Source of the DNA: an uncultured Croceitalea sp.
GTDB lineage: Bacteria; Bacteroidota; Bacteroidia; Flavobacteriales; Flavobacteriaceae
DNA length: 64,000 bases
Assembly: GCA_947499565.1 (NCBI GenBank)
Contig: CANMOV010000001.1
Span: forward strand, 1,426,001 to 1,490,000
Direction of reading: 5' to 3'
Position numbers and translations under genes: made by a program. The notes beneath the pieces were generated by a model. It made no database searches and had not been told where the DNA came from. It saw only the letters and a list, made by a program, of their open reading frames with translations. Shown piece by piece: positions 54,079 through 63,032 of this stretch. Position 1 is the stretch's first letter. Each line of letters opens with the position of its first letter.

Positions 54079-54885
54079 ATGAAGGACAAACTCAAAATAT
54101 TAGTAGAAAATGCAAAACAGGGTGATAAAAAATCTCTTGAATTGCTATTGATTGAAATCAAGGACTTAATTTATAACCTTTCTCTAAAAATGTTGTTGTT
54201 TCCAGAAGATGCTAAAGATGCTACACAAGAAATTTTGATAAAAGTTGTGACGCACTTAAGCACATTTAAATATGAAAGCAAATTCAAGACTTGGGTCTAT
54301 CGCGTAGCAACAAATTTTCTAAAAACCCATAAGGGTAAAAAGGCTATGGAGTTTGCAATGCCATTTAGCGATTATGCAGATTTAATTGATCTAGGACAGT
54401 CAGAGACCATCAGGTACACAAACAATGAAGGTGAGCTAACTCTTTTGGAAGAAGAAGTTAAAGTTAGTTGCACACAAGGATTACTTCTTTGTTTGAATGA
54501 AGCTGATAGAATGGTTTATATATTATCTGAAATATTAGACTACAATAGTATTGAAGGTTCGGAAATCCTAGAAATTACTCCTGAGAACTTTAGAAAAAAG
54601 TTATCGCGAGCAAGAACAAAAATTAGAAACTTTCTAACAAACAAATGTGGTTTAGCCAATCCGGAAAATCCATGTAGATGCAATAAAAAAATTGATTTTT
54701 TGATAGCAGAAAAGATAATCGATCCTAAAAATTTGCGCTTTGCTCAATTAACTTATAGAAGTATAGATATGGTTAAAAAAATTAAACATTTAGAAAAATC
54801 AGTTGCTCTTTACCGTTCTACACCAGACCTACCAGCCCCTACTACTATTTTGAATGAAATAGTATCAACCCTCAATTATAGATAA
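54079..54885 (+). CDS. ECF-type sigma factor with cysteine-containing C-terminal extension
   Basis: This 268-residue protein has sigma region 2 (FPEDAKDATQEILIKVVTHLSTF and FKTWVYRVATNFLKTHKG) and region 4 (EADRMVYILSEIL, then NFRKKLSRARTKIRNFL). A C-terminal extension of about 80 residues contains Cys190-x8-Cys199-x-Cys201 (CGLANPENPCRC), which may bind zinc or sense redox state. There is no anti-sigma gene nearby. The following membrane protein, 9 bases downstream, may be its partner. Confidence 0.88.
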   Translation: MKDKLKILVENAKQGDKKSLELLLIEIKDLIYNLSLKMLLFPEDAKDATQEILIKVVTHLSTFKYESKFKTWVYRVATNFLKTHKGKKAMEFAMPFSDYADLIDLGQSETIRYTNNEGELTLLEEEVKVSCTQGLLLCLNEADRMVYILSEILDYNSIEGSEILEITPENFRKKLSRARTKIRNFLTNKCGLANPENPCRCNKKIDFLIAEKIIDPKNLRFAQLTYRSIDMVKKIKHLEKSVALYRSTPDLPAPTTILNEIVSTLNYR

Positions 54886-54894
54886 GAAATAATC

Positions 54895-55344
54895 ATGCAA
54901 ACTTTTAAGCTAAAACAGTTCTTTATTATCACCTTAATTACAAGTATTTGGATAAACTTATCCGAAGTCTTTCGCTATTTTGTTTTAGTAATCCCTAGGG
55001 TCAAATCATTTTTTAATGATAAAAACGGTATTGCAGAAATGGATTGGGTAATTTTTACAATCTGGGGCTTTTGGGACACCTTGTTAACAGCAGTTTTGGT
55101 GTTTATTTTTTGGTTGTATTCGAACACTTTTGGTCATAATTTTAAATCAGTCTTTGCTTCCGGAACATTAGTTTGGTTGGCTGTATTTGTTATTTTTTGG
55201 GTAGCAACTTCCAATATGGGATTATCTAGTTGGAGTATATTATGGATTACTTTATCCTTAAGTTGGTTAGAAATGATAGTTGGTGCTTGGATTGCTCATC
55301 AATTGTATAAAAAATATAATCAAAAACAAGCTCTTATTATTTAA
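54895..55344 (+). CDS. Four-helix membrane protein downstream of the sigma factor
   Basis: This 149-residue protein has four predicted transmembrane helices (about 10-32, 50-72, 84-104, 112-135) and short loops. It is co-transcribed with the ECF sigma gene (9-base gap). No family is recognised with confidence, and its lack of a cytoplasmic anti-sigma domain means it is not a typical anti-sigma factor. It may be controlled by the sigma factor. Confidence 0.65.
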   Translation: MQTFKLKQFFIITLITSIWINLSEVFRYFVLVIPRVKSFFNDKNGIAEMDWVIFTIWGFWDTLLTAVLVFIFWLYSNTFGHNFKSVFASGTLVWLAVFVIFWVATSNMGLSSWSILWITLSLSWLEMIVGAWIAHQLYKKYNQKQALII

Positions 55345-56329
55345 GTAATGTAGGCTCTTTTGTTAGGCAATCTTTCTCCCAAATCCTTTGCGTAGTTGGT
55401 TGATCAACATTACCTCCGGAAATCACCATTAATACCCGTTTTTTGGTTTTTTGGGATTGCAACCATCTTCTTATGGCCTCCATAGGCATGGCGCAGGTGG
55501 GTTCTATTCTGCATTTAAGCAAGTGTGTTAACCATTGGGTCCAGTAAATTAAATATTCTTCTTCAATTTCATAGAAGCCATCTAACTGTTTTAGATACTC
55601 AAAAGTGATATCCCCAACAGCCATAGTCATAGCACCATCGGCTAAGGTATCTGGTATACCAGGCAAACGTTGAATACTACCTTTTCGCAACGATTCTGCC
55701 GCATCATTAGCATTAAGGGGCTCTACTCCAAACATTTTTGCTTTAGGAGCAAGACCGCGTGTTGCAATTAAAGAACCTGATGTTAGTCCACCACCACCGC
55801 AAGGGGTAAAAACCGCATCTATATCTTTTAACTCACTTAATGCTTCATAAGCTGCTGTGCCCTGCCCGCAGATAACTTGTTCATGATTAAATGGAGGAAT
55901 CCAAAAGGTGCCTTCCGCTTTGGCTGCTTCTGCTACTTTAGTATCCGTAATATCGCGGGTTTCACTTAGCACTACATCAGCTCCATAGGCTTTTGTAGCT
56001 TGCACTTTAACTTTAGAGGAATAAGCTGCCATAAAAATGGTTGCAGGAATTTCAAATTGCTTTGCCGCATAAGCTACGGCTTGGGCATGGTTTCCAGAAC
56101 TATTCGCAACAATATGCTTAGGTCGGTGTCCATTTTCTAAGAGCCATGCTAAAGTATTTACTCCTCCCCTAGCCTTAAAAGCCCCTATTTTTTGGAAGTT
56201 TTCTGCTTTAAAGTAAATTTCATGCCCCAGCCATTCGTTTAAAAGCGAAGAAGTGAGTATTGGTGTTTTATTAATGTAAGGGTCAATTCGCTTTTTGGCA
56301 GCTTCGATATCTTTTAGGCTAAGGTTCAT
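55337..56329 (-). CDS. Threonine/serine dehydratase (PLP-dependent)
   Basis: This 330-residue fold-type II PLP enzyme deaminates threonine or serine. Motifs are KAENFQKIGAFKARGGVNTL (Schiff-base Lys), SSGNHAQAVAYAA and the phosphate loop PCGGGGLTSG. No C-terminal ACT regulatory domain is present, so it is the catabolic/short type (TdcB-like) rather than the feedback-regulated IlvA. It converges on the membrane protein gene with an 8-base overlap. Confidence 0.9.
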   Translation of the reverse strand: MNLSLKDIEAAKKRIDPYINKTPILTSSLLNEWLGHEIYFKAENFQKIGAFKARGGVNTLAWLLENGHRPKHIVANSSGNHAQAVAYAAKQFEIPATIFMAAYSSKVKVQATKAYGADVVLSETRDITDTKVAEAAKAEGTFWIPPFNHEQVICGQGTAAYEALSELKDIDAVFTPCGGGGLTSGSLIATRGLAPKAKMFGVEPLNANDAAESLRKGSIQRLPGIPDTLADGAMTMAVGDITFEYLKQLDGFYEIEEEYLIYWTQWLTHLLKCRIEPTCAMPMEAIRRWLQSQKTKKRVLMVISGGNVDQPTTQRIWEKDCLTKEPTLLK

Positions 56330-56445
56330 TAAGTCGCTTTAATCAAATTTAAAGAAATAGATTTATCAATACTCATGTAAAATATTGGATTGCAACCCTT
56401 CAAACAGATTTTGTGCTACAAACTATAAAAGACTTCTAGATACAT

Positions 56446-56464
56446 CTCGGAACTTTGTTCCGAG
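56446..56464. terminator. Hairpin between threonine dehydratase and glutamine synthetase III genes
   Basis: CTCGGAAC-TTT-GTTCCGAG, an 8-bp stem, lies in the 156-base gap downstream of glnN on the minus strand. It has no clear T-run. The surrounding ACATCTCGG ... CTCGAAGTAAC text resembles intergenic repeats in Bacteroidota. Confidence 0.5.
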
Positions 56465-56485
56465 GCACTCGAAGTAACATTAGTT

Positions 56486-58672
56486 TTATTTCACAAATAA
56501 CAGCTCACGGTATTTTGTCAATGGCCATAATTCATCAGCCACTAATTGCTCCAAAGCATCTGCTTCTGAACGAATTTTTTCAAAATAAGGATTTACATCA
56601 TTACAATAAGCTTGCGCTTTTTTAGCTATACTAGATAAATTATGTACTTTCTCTTTAGTAAGTAACATAGCATCTGTTAGCTTCTTAGCTTCCATAATAT
56701 GCTCCGCTATTTGTTCGAGAATATTTAACTGTGGTTCCGTTAATTTTTTGTGTGCTGCGCCATAAACTTCCTTGAGACCAGCAACATTTTCTAACAATAT
56801 GTTCTGGTATTTTATTGCTGAAGGTATAATATGATTGTAAATAAGTTCGCCTAAAATTCGACCTTCAATCTGAATATGGAATACATAATTTTCTAGCTCT
56901 ACCTCTTGATGGGCTTTTAACTCCTTTTCATTCATTACAGCTGTAACATCAAACAAAGCAATACTTTCTTTTGATGTTAACACCTTAAGTGCCTCTGGAG
57001 TATTCTTATTATTACTTAATTTTCTTTTACGTGCTTCGCTTTGCCAATCATCACTATAACCATCACCATCAAAACGAATACGTTTCGAATTTTTAATGTA
57101 TTCCCTAAGCACGTTAAAAACAGCCTCGTCCTTCTTTAAGCTTTTCTTATCTATTAACGTATCAACCTCTTTCTTAAAATCGGTTAATTGCTTGGCGACA
57201 ATGGTATTTAAAATGGTCATCGGCTTAGCGCAGTTCATTTTTGAACCCACCCCTCTCATTTCAAATTTATTTCCCGTAAAAGCAAAAGGCGAAGTACGAT
57301 TGCGGTCTGTATTATCCAATAAAATTTCGGGGATTTTACCAACCACATTTAATTTTAATTCTGTCTTTTCTTGTGGTGAAAGCTTCCCTTTAGAAACACC
57401 TTCTAATTCGTCTAAAACTTCTCCTAGTTGTTTCCCTACAAATATGGAAATTATAGCTGGAGGCGCTTCATTAGCCCCTAACCGATGATCATTACTTGCT
57501 GAAGCGATTGAAGAACGCAATAACTCTTCATAAGTATCAACAGCCTTAATTGTATTTACAAAAAAGGTTAAAAATTGTAGGTTCTTCATTGGAGTTTTCC
57601 CAGGGCTTAACAGGTTAACTCCTGTATCTGTAGCTAATGACCAGTTATTGTGCTTCCCCGAACCGTTTATACCAGCAAACGGTTTTTCATGAAAGAGGAC
57701 TTTAAACCCATGTTTATCTGCAATTTCATCCATCACGTCCATTAACAGCAAGTTATGATCAACGGATAAATTGGCTTCTTCAAAAACCGGAGCTAATTCA
57801 AATTGATTTGGTGCAACTTCATTATGTCTAGTTTTTACTGGAATCCCTAATTGCGTACATACTTTTTCTAATTCGCTCATAAAACTCAGAACACGGCTTG
57901 GAATTACACCAAAATAATGGTCATCTAATTGTTGTCCTTTTGCGGCAGAGTTACCCACTAAAGTTCTACCCGTCATTAAAATATCTGGGCGAGATTGTGC
58001 CAAAGCCTTATCAATTAAAAAGTATTCCTGCTCCCAACCTAATGTAGCATTTACCTTACGAACATTTTTATCAAAATATTGTGCTACGCTCGTAGCGGCC
58101 TCATCTACAGCATTAAGTGCTCTTAATAATGGTGCCTTATTGTCCAAAGCTTCTCCAGTATAGGATACAAATATGGTAGGGATACAAAGGGTAGTTTTGT
58201 ATATAAATGCTGGTGAAGTTGGATCCCAAGCGGTATATCCGCGAGCTTCAAAAGTATTTCTAATCCCCCCACTTGGAAAGCTTGAAGCATCTGGTTCTTG
58301 CTGCACCAACTGTCCTCCACCAAATTTTTCCATTGCGCGACCATCAGGTAACAAATCGAAAAAAGCATCATGCTTTTCTGCTGTTGCACCTGTAAGTGGC
58401 TGAAACCAGTGGGTATAGTGCGTGGCTCCCATAGAAAGAGCCCATGCTTTCATTCCTTCTGCGACTTGATCCGCAATTTTTCTATCAATTTTACTCCCAG
58501 ATAAAATTGCAGATTTTACTTTTTCATAAGCGTCAGTTGTTAAAAACTGAAGCATTTTTGACTCATTAAAAACATTCTTCCCAAATAAATCGGAGCGTTT
58601 TCCAGTCTCATCTATCAATATTTTTCCTCTTTTATGGCTATCTGCCAAGGCATCGAATCTCATTTTAGACAT
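56486..58672 (-). CDS. glnN: Glutamine synthetase type III
   Basis: This 728-residue enzyme makes glutamine from glutamate, ammonia and ATP. The length is typical of GSIII (about 700-730). Visible blocks include FGGGQLVQQEPDASSFPSGG, ATLGWEQEYFLID (metal site), VKTRHNEVAPNQFELAPVFE, INGSGKHNNWSL (glutamate site) and DNTDRNRTSPFAFTGNKFE. It is divergent from a type II enzyme, and both are preceded by the CCCC-N10-GGGG palindrome 74 bases upstream of this start. Confidence 0.96.
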   Translation of the reverse strand: MSKMRFDALADSHKRGKILIDETGKRSDLFGKNVFNESKMLQFLTTDAYEKVKSAILSGSKIDRKIADQVAEGMKAWALSMGATHYTHWFQPLTGATAEKHDAFFDLLPDGRAMEKFGGGQLVQQEPDASSFPSGGIRNTFEARGYTAWDPTSPAFIYKTTLCIPTIFVSYTGEALDNKAPLLRALNAVDEAATSVAQYFDKNVRKVNATLGWEQEYFLIDKALAQSRPDILMTGRTLVGNSAAKGQQLDDHYFGVIPSRVLSFMSELEKVCTQLGIPVKTRHNEVAPNQFELAPVFEEANLSVDHNLLLMDVMDEIADKHGFKVLFHEKPFAGINGSGKHNNWSLATDTGVNLLSPGKTPMKNLQFLTFFVNTIKAVDTYEELLRSSIASASNDHRLGANEAPPAIISIFVGKQLGEVLDELEGVSKGKLSPQEKTELKLNVVGKIPEILLDNTDRNRTSPFAFTGNKFEMRGVGSKMNCAKPMTILNTIVAKQLTDFKKEVDTLIDKKSLKKDEAVFNVLREYIKNSKRIRFDGDGYSDDWQSEARKRKLSNNKNTPEALKVLTSKESIALFDVTAVMNEKELKAHQEVELENYVFHIQIEGRILGELIYNHIIPSAIKYQNILLENVAGLKEVYGAAHKKLTEPQLNILEQIAEHIMEAKKLTDAMLLTKEKVHNLSSIAKKAQAYCNDVNPYFEKIRSEADALEQLVADELWPLTKYRELLFVK

Positions 58673-58742
58673 TTTGAATGAATTTAAGACTGTAAAATTA
58701 ACAATTTAGCAATATATAGCCCAAAAAATGAAATTTTATTAA

Positions 58743-58768
58743 TTAACCCCTTCAAAAAAGGGGGTTAA
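58743..58768. promoter_or_regulatory. TTAACCCC-N10-GGGGTTAA palindrome between the two glutamine synthetase genes
   Basis: This is an 8-bp perfect inverted repeat with a 10-base A-rich centre between divergent glnN and the type II gene. The ACCCC-N10-GGGGT core equals that upstream of the P-II/amt operon. It ends 107 bases before the type II start codon (99 for P-II). A TATTTTTA box (58832-58839) stands where the P-II operon has TATATTTG. This is a candidate nitrogen operator. Confidence 0.65.
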
Positions 58769-58875
58769 CAAAATTTTGATAACTTTTAACGATTTACTTC
58801 CCCTAAAAATTTATCATGTAGAGAAAATAATTATTTTTACCACTTATTAAAATTTAAAGTAAACTACCCACTATT

Positions 58876-59892
58876 ATGAGTAAGTCAAAATTAGAATACA
58901 TCTGGTTGGATGGCTATTTTCCAACGCAAAACATGCGAAGCAAGACTAAAGTAGTAAATGACTTTAGTGGTAAATTAGAAGACTGTCCAATGTGGTCTTT
59001 TGATGGAAGTTCAACAAGGCAAGCTGAAGGAGGATCTTCAGATTGTCTATTAAAGCCAGTGGCAATTTTCCCAGACCCTGCAAGAAACAATGGTTTTTTA
59101 GTAATGACTGAGGTTTTAAATGCAGATGGGACTCCACACGAATCCAATGGTAGAGCAACAATAGATGATGATGATAATGATTTCTGGTTCGGTTTTGAAC
59201 AAGAATATTTTATAATGGATACAGCTACACAATTACCTTTAGGCTTCCCAATTGGTGGATACCCTGCTCCACAAGGCATGTACTACTGCTCCGTTGGTGG
59301 TAAAAATACTCATGGTAGAGATTTAGTTGAAGAGCATGCTGATTTATGTATAGCAGCCGGAATTAATTTCGAAGGTATCAACCAAGAAGTTGCTTCTGGA
59401 CAGTGGGAATTTCAATTATTTGCTAAAGGAGCAAAAAAAGCTGGTGATGAAATTTGGGTAGCTCGTTACCTATTAGATCGTTTGACTGAGCAATATGGTT
59501 TTTATATAGAATACCATCCAAAGCCTTTAGGTAAAGATATGGACTGGAATGGTTCTGGTATGCATGCTAATTTCTCTAATACAACATTAAGAACTTGTGG
59601 AGATCAAGCTACATATGAGAAAATATGTGAAGCTTTCCGTCCGGTAGTAAAAGAACACATTGCTGTATATGGTGAATTTAACGATCAGCGTTTAACTGGA
59701 GATCACGAAACGCAATCTATTAATGAATTTAGTTTTGGTATTTCTGACCGTGGAGCATCTATCCGTATTCCTATTGCTACCGTAGAGAGTGGTTGGAAAG
59801 GATGGTTAGAAGATAGAAGACCAGCTTCTAATGGTGACCCATACAAGATTGCAGGTAGAATTATCCAAACAGTAAAATCCGCTAAGGTTTAA
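58876..59892 (+). CDS. Glutamine synthetase type II (eukaryote-like)
   Basis: This 338-residue enzyme has the GSII features: the beta-grasp start KLEYIWLDGYFPTQNMRSKTK, MWSFDGSSTRQAEGGSSDC, FGFEQEYFIMD, CIAAGINFEGINQEVASGQWEFQ and NGSGMHANFSN. GSII is known in eukaryotes and in scattered bacteria including Bacteroidota. With glnN it gives the cell two glutamine synthetases of different type. No adenylylation tyrosine of the GSI type is expected. Transcription ends at a terminator just downstream. Confidence 0.94.
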   Translation: MSKSKLEYIWLDGYFPTQNMRSKTKVVNDFSGKLEDCPMWSFDGSSTRQAEGGSSDCLLKPVAIFPDPARNNGFLVMTEVLNADGTPHESNGRATIDDDDNDFWFGFEQEYFIMDTATQLPLGFPIGGYPAPQGMYYCSVGGKNTHGRDLVEEHADLCIAAGINFEGINQEVASGQWEFQLFAKGAKKAGDEIWVARYLLDRLTEQYGFYIEYHPKPLGKDMDWNGSGMHANFSNTTLRTCGDQATYEKICEAFRPVVKEHIAVYGEFNDQRLTGDHETQSINEFSFGISDRGASIRIPIATVESGWKGWLEDRRPASNGDPYKIAGRIIQTVKSAKV

Positions 59893-59924
59893 TTAAAGAA
59901 AATTAATTGTTGATTTTATATAAG

Positions 59925-59952
59925 ACCGTCTTAGCAATAAGGCGGTTTTTTT
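59925..59952 (+). terminator. Terminator after glutamine synthetase II
   Basis: ACCGTCTTA pairs with TAAGGCGGT around GCAA (one G-T pair) and is followed by TTTTTT. It also touches the end of the convergent gene. Confidence 0.85.
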
Positions 59953-61576
59953 AATTACTAACCTTTTTTAAAGGAGTGTTCATCCAGTATTGTTCTTTAT
60001 TGTTGGCATTAAAAACAGGCTGGTCACTATCCATAGACCTATTCTTTAACATTAAACTATCCTTTGCTATAGTTTTCTTAGGATATGGTACTACCTCTTG
60101 AGTAAAAAACTCTCTAAATTGATTTAGTTGCTCCGTTTCTTGTTTATTTATCAAATTATCATCACGGTCTCTTGCCCGATTTATTTTTATTTGTAATTCT
60201 ATTTTCTCTGGATCATATTCTTTAGAAAACAAAAGCTTTAAAAGTTCCTGTTGCTTTTTGTTTTTTACGGTACCTGTACTTAAAACAAATTTCTTGGGTG
60301 AAATTTTTTCTAGTTTTTTTAGTTGGACTTTCTTGGAATTATAAAAAAGTCTAAAATCTGACAATTTTAAACCTAAGTAGTTTACAGTATTTCTATTAAA
60401 CCCTATCTCTATTTGTCCCTTAGATTCATTTAAAACCACCTTGTTAATCCTAAATTTTGGAGGTCTAGTAATTTGAAACATGTTGTGAAAAGAAATGTAG
60501 TTAGGATACATCTTTTGATCTTGTGATTCTCGGTATTCGGTCTGAATTTCAAATAGTAGCTCATCGTTTGAAGAAATCGCTTTTGCATCCCTAGCATTAT
60601 CATAAGGTATATCCCTAGTCTCACGAGTCCTTGCTTTTTTGTAATATTTAAAGACTGCATAGTCTAATTTTCTAATTGCAAAACTCTTTTTATCAATGTA
60701 AATGGAACCCACCACCCTATACTTTTCATTCTTCTTAAAAATAGAAATTTCATAAACGGGTTTATTGTGGTAGTATGTTGTTCTTTTAACAGTAAAATCA
60801 TGATTATCAATAAAATCTTTTGACAATTGATATATAAAAGAAAAGCTCCTAATTCTATGACTCCTGATTGCATCATGAACTCTTAATAAAATTAATTCGT
60901 TACCGCCATAACTTTTAATTGACGCTTCCGGAATTATCTTATTAAATTTTTGATAGTCATATGGTTTTGCTGCAAATGAATCAATCTCAAAATCCAAATT
61001 CTTCCGATAATCATAAATTAAAAAATCAGATAAAATAGTATCTACAGTATTAAATCCTTGGTCTAAAACTTTAACAATAGCTTCATTTAAGTTCACATAT
61101 TGATTTCCTTTTAGTTGGTAATCACGATAGTAACCAACATAAGCGAATTTATCCAGCGGGTAATTGACTTTTATATTATTTATAGCATACCTTATAATAT
61201 CCTTTGCAGCAAGTGTTTTCAAGCTGCCTTTAAGTATTACCTCATTAAGCTCATAAACCGCAGGTTTCAAAAAAAACAGATTTATACCTTCTTCATTTAA
61301 GGAAGATATTTCTATAGTATTAGTTTCATACCCCATGGACGATATTTCTATAAAATCGCCCTTTTCTTGAAACGATTTTGGTATTCGAAAACTACCATCG
61401 TTGTTAGAAATTACGCCTATTGCTTTGTCCTTGATGCGAATAGTTGCGAAAGCAATTGGTTCTCGAGTAGATTCTTCTAGTAATAAACCATTTAAAAAAT
61501 CAACATAATTTTGTCCCAACAAAAAAAAGGGCAAGCATAGAAAAATAAAAAAGGAAATAATATCTTTCTTAATCAT
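59951..61576 (-). CDS. Exported protein with N-terminal carboxypeptidase-regulatory-like domain
   Basis: The ATG at 61576 (MIKKDIISFFIFLCLPFFLLG) is preferred, since it begins a signal peptide. A longer frame would run into the antiporter gene. The 541-residue product starts with a CarboxypepD_reg-like beta-sandwich (NGLLLEESTREPIAFATIRI, about 25-110). A large region of beta-strands and charged helices resembling DUF5686-type outer-membrane proteins follows (AAKDIIRYAINNIKVNYP). Function is unknown. It may be surface exposed. Confidence 0.75.
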   Translation of the reverse strand: MIKKDIISFFIFLCLPFFLLGQNYVDFLNGLLLEESTREPIAFATIRIKDKAIGVISNNDGSFRIPKSFQEKGDFIEISSMGYETNTIEISSLNEEGINLFFLKPAVYELNEVILKGSLKTLAAKDIIRYAINNIKVNYPLDKFAYVGYYRDYQLKGNQYVNLNEAIVKVLDQGFNTVDTILSDFLIYDYRKNLDFEIDSFAAKPYDYQKFNKIIPEASIKSYGGNELILLRVHDAIRSHRIRSFSFIYQLSKDFIDNHDFTVKRTTYYHNKPVYEISIFKKNEKYRVVGSIYIDKKSFAIRKLDYAVFKYYKKARTRETRDIPYDNARDAKAISSNDELLFEIQTEYRESQDQKMYPNYISFHNMFQITRPPKFRINKVVLNESKGQIEIGFNRNTVNYLGLKLSDFRLFYNSKKVQLKKLEKISPKKFVLSTGTVKNKKQQELLKLLFSKEYDPEKIELQIKINRARDRDDNLINKQETEQLNQFREFFTQEVVPYPKKTIAKDSLMLKNRSMDSDQPVFNANNKEQYWMNTPLKKVSN

Positions 61577-61581
61577 TGTAT

Positions 61582-62520
61582 TTAAGTAATAGTAAGATAC
61601 ACAAAAGCAATATAAACTGCAATGAGTACCAGACCATCTCTCCATCCCAAACGCAGTCCTTTTGGTAATAGCACCAATGGCAGTATTAAAAAGGATATTC
61701 CAAGCATCCAAAAGATATCATTGGTCAACAAGCCTTGATCCACAACATTTATTGGTGTAATAATTGAAGTTATTCCTAAAACCGCCAAAAGGTTAAAAAT
61801 ATTAGAACCTATTAAATTACCTAAGGATATTGCTTTTTCCTTTTTAATAACAGCTATAATTGAAGCTGCTAATTCCGGTATACTAGTACCCACCGAAACC
61901 ACAGTAACTCCAATTACTCTATCACTTACACCAAACTTAGAGGCCAAGCCTACGGCGCCATCAATTAAAAATTCCGATCCGCCCCAAAGTGCTACACCAC
62001 CTAACCCTAAAAAGAGTGCTGTTTTATACAATGGTAGCGGTTTATCATCTTCCGGCAACTCATCAACAACAGCAGTTTTTTGAAATCGAAGTATATATAT
62101 TAAGAATGCAAAAAGAAAGACTAGCATTATTATTCCTTCATATCGCTGTAGTGTTCCATCAAAATAAATAAAACCTACAAATAGAACTGAAGCCATCATC
62201 ATTACTGGCCAATCCGTGATATAAAAGCTTTTGCGCACATCTATACTTCCTAATAATATAGTAATAGCTAAGACCAAGCCTAAATTGGCAATATTAGAGC
62301 CAATGACATTACCTAAGGCTAAATCTGGAAAACCATCTAAAGCTGCCTTTATACTTACAATAAGCTCAGGTGCAGATGTGGCAAAAGAAACAACGGTCAT
62401 CCCAATTACTATTTTAGGAATTTCCAATCTGAGCGATAGTGCTACTGCAGATTTTAACAGCCAATTACCACCTAAAATCAACAAAACAAGGCCGAGGATT
62501 ATAAAAAGTAAGTTTTGCAT
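61582..62520 (-). CDS. Calcium/sodium antiporter (CaCA family, YrbG-like)
   Basis: This 312-residue inner-membrane protein has about ten helices in two inverted repeats. Each carries the CaCA alpha motif: VVSFATSAPELIVSIKAALDG with LGNVIGSNIANL, and VVSVGTSIPELAASIIAVIKK with LGNLIGSNIFNL. The Glu in the PEL motifs coordinates Ca2+. It exchanges cytoplasmic Ca2+ for Na+ (or H+). The length matches YrbG. Confidence 0.94.
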   Translation of the reverse strand: MQNLLFIILGLVLLILGGNWLLKSAVALSLRLEIPKIVIGMTVVSFATSAPELIVSIKAALDGFPDLALGNVIGSNIANLGLVLAITILLGSIDVRKSFYITDWPVMMMASVLFVGFIYFDGTLQRYEGIIMLVFLFAFLIYILRFQKTAVVDELPEDDKPLPLYKTALFLGLGGVALWGGSEFLIDGAVGLASKFGVSDRVIGVTVVSVGTSIPELAASIIAVIKKEKAISLGNLIGSNIFNLLAVLGITSIITPINVVDQGLLTNDIFWMLGISFLILPLVLLPKGLRLGWRDGLVLIAVYIAFVYLTIT

Positions 62521-62598
62521 TAATGGTTTGTTTGCCGCAAAGATAAACGAAGTTTTAGATGTTGAATTCTATTTCAGAATTCAATAAAAACTAAATAA

Positions 62599-62633
62599 AT
62601 AGTTAAATAACTATAAAAATAGTTGTTTAACTA
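62599..62633 (+). promoter_or_regulatory. Putative BlaI-type operators
   Basis: ATAGTTAAATAACTAT (62599-62614) and TAGTTGTTTAACTA (62620-62633) are two related dyads on the same TAGTT/AACTA half-sites. Their starts lie 21 bases apart, 34-68 bases before the BlaI-like start codon. Tandem dyads are usual for BlaI/MecI repression of their own operon. Confidence 0.65.
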
Positions 62634-62666
62634 CTTTTTACTTAGTATGTTTGAAATCTAAAATCT

Positions 62667-63032
62667 ATGGTAATGCAAAAATTAACCAATAAGGAAGAAG
62701 AAGTAATGAAAATTCTCTGGAAACTAGAGAAAGCTTTTGTAAAAGAGATTCTTGCCAAAATTTCAGGTGATAAACCTCACTACAATACACTTTCTACGAT
62801 TGTAAGAAATCTAGAAGAAAAAAAATATGTTGGTTATGAGGCATTTGGGAATACCCATCGTTACTATCCCTTAGTTACCAAAGAAGATTATCGCAAAACC
62901 TTTGTAAATTCCACTATAGCAGATTATTACGATAATTCCTATAAGAGCCTTGTTTCTTTTTTCGCTAAAGAGGAAAAGATATCAGTAGAAGAGCTAAAAG
63001 AAATTATTCAACTTATCGAAAAGAAAAAATAA
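62667..63032 (+). CDS. BlaI/MecI/CopY-family transcriptional repressor
   Basis: This 121-residue winged-helix repressor has LTNKEEEVMKILWKLEKAFVK and NTLSTIVRNLEEKKYVGYEA as the DNA-binding helices. The C-terminal helix (YKSLVSFFAKEEKISVEELKEII) is for dimerisation. It would repress its own operon through the dyads upstream until cleaved by the membrane protease encoded next. Its stop codon overlaps the start of that gene (TAATG). Confidence 0.93.
   Translation: MVMQKLTNKEEEVMKILWKLEKAFVKEILAKISGDKPHYNTLSTIVRNLEEKKYVGYEAFGNTHRYYPLVTKEDYRKTFVNSTIADYYDNSYKSLVSFFAKEEKISVEELKEIIQLIEKKK

Noticed and set aside
57096-57488. 130-codon plus-strand frame inside glnN
   Set aside because: Antisense to conserved glutamine synthetase III coding sequence.
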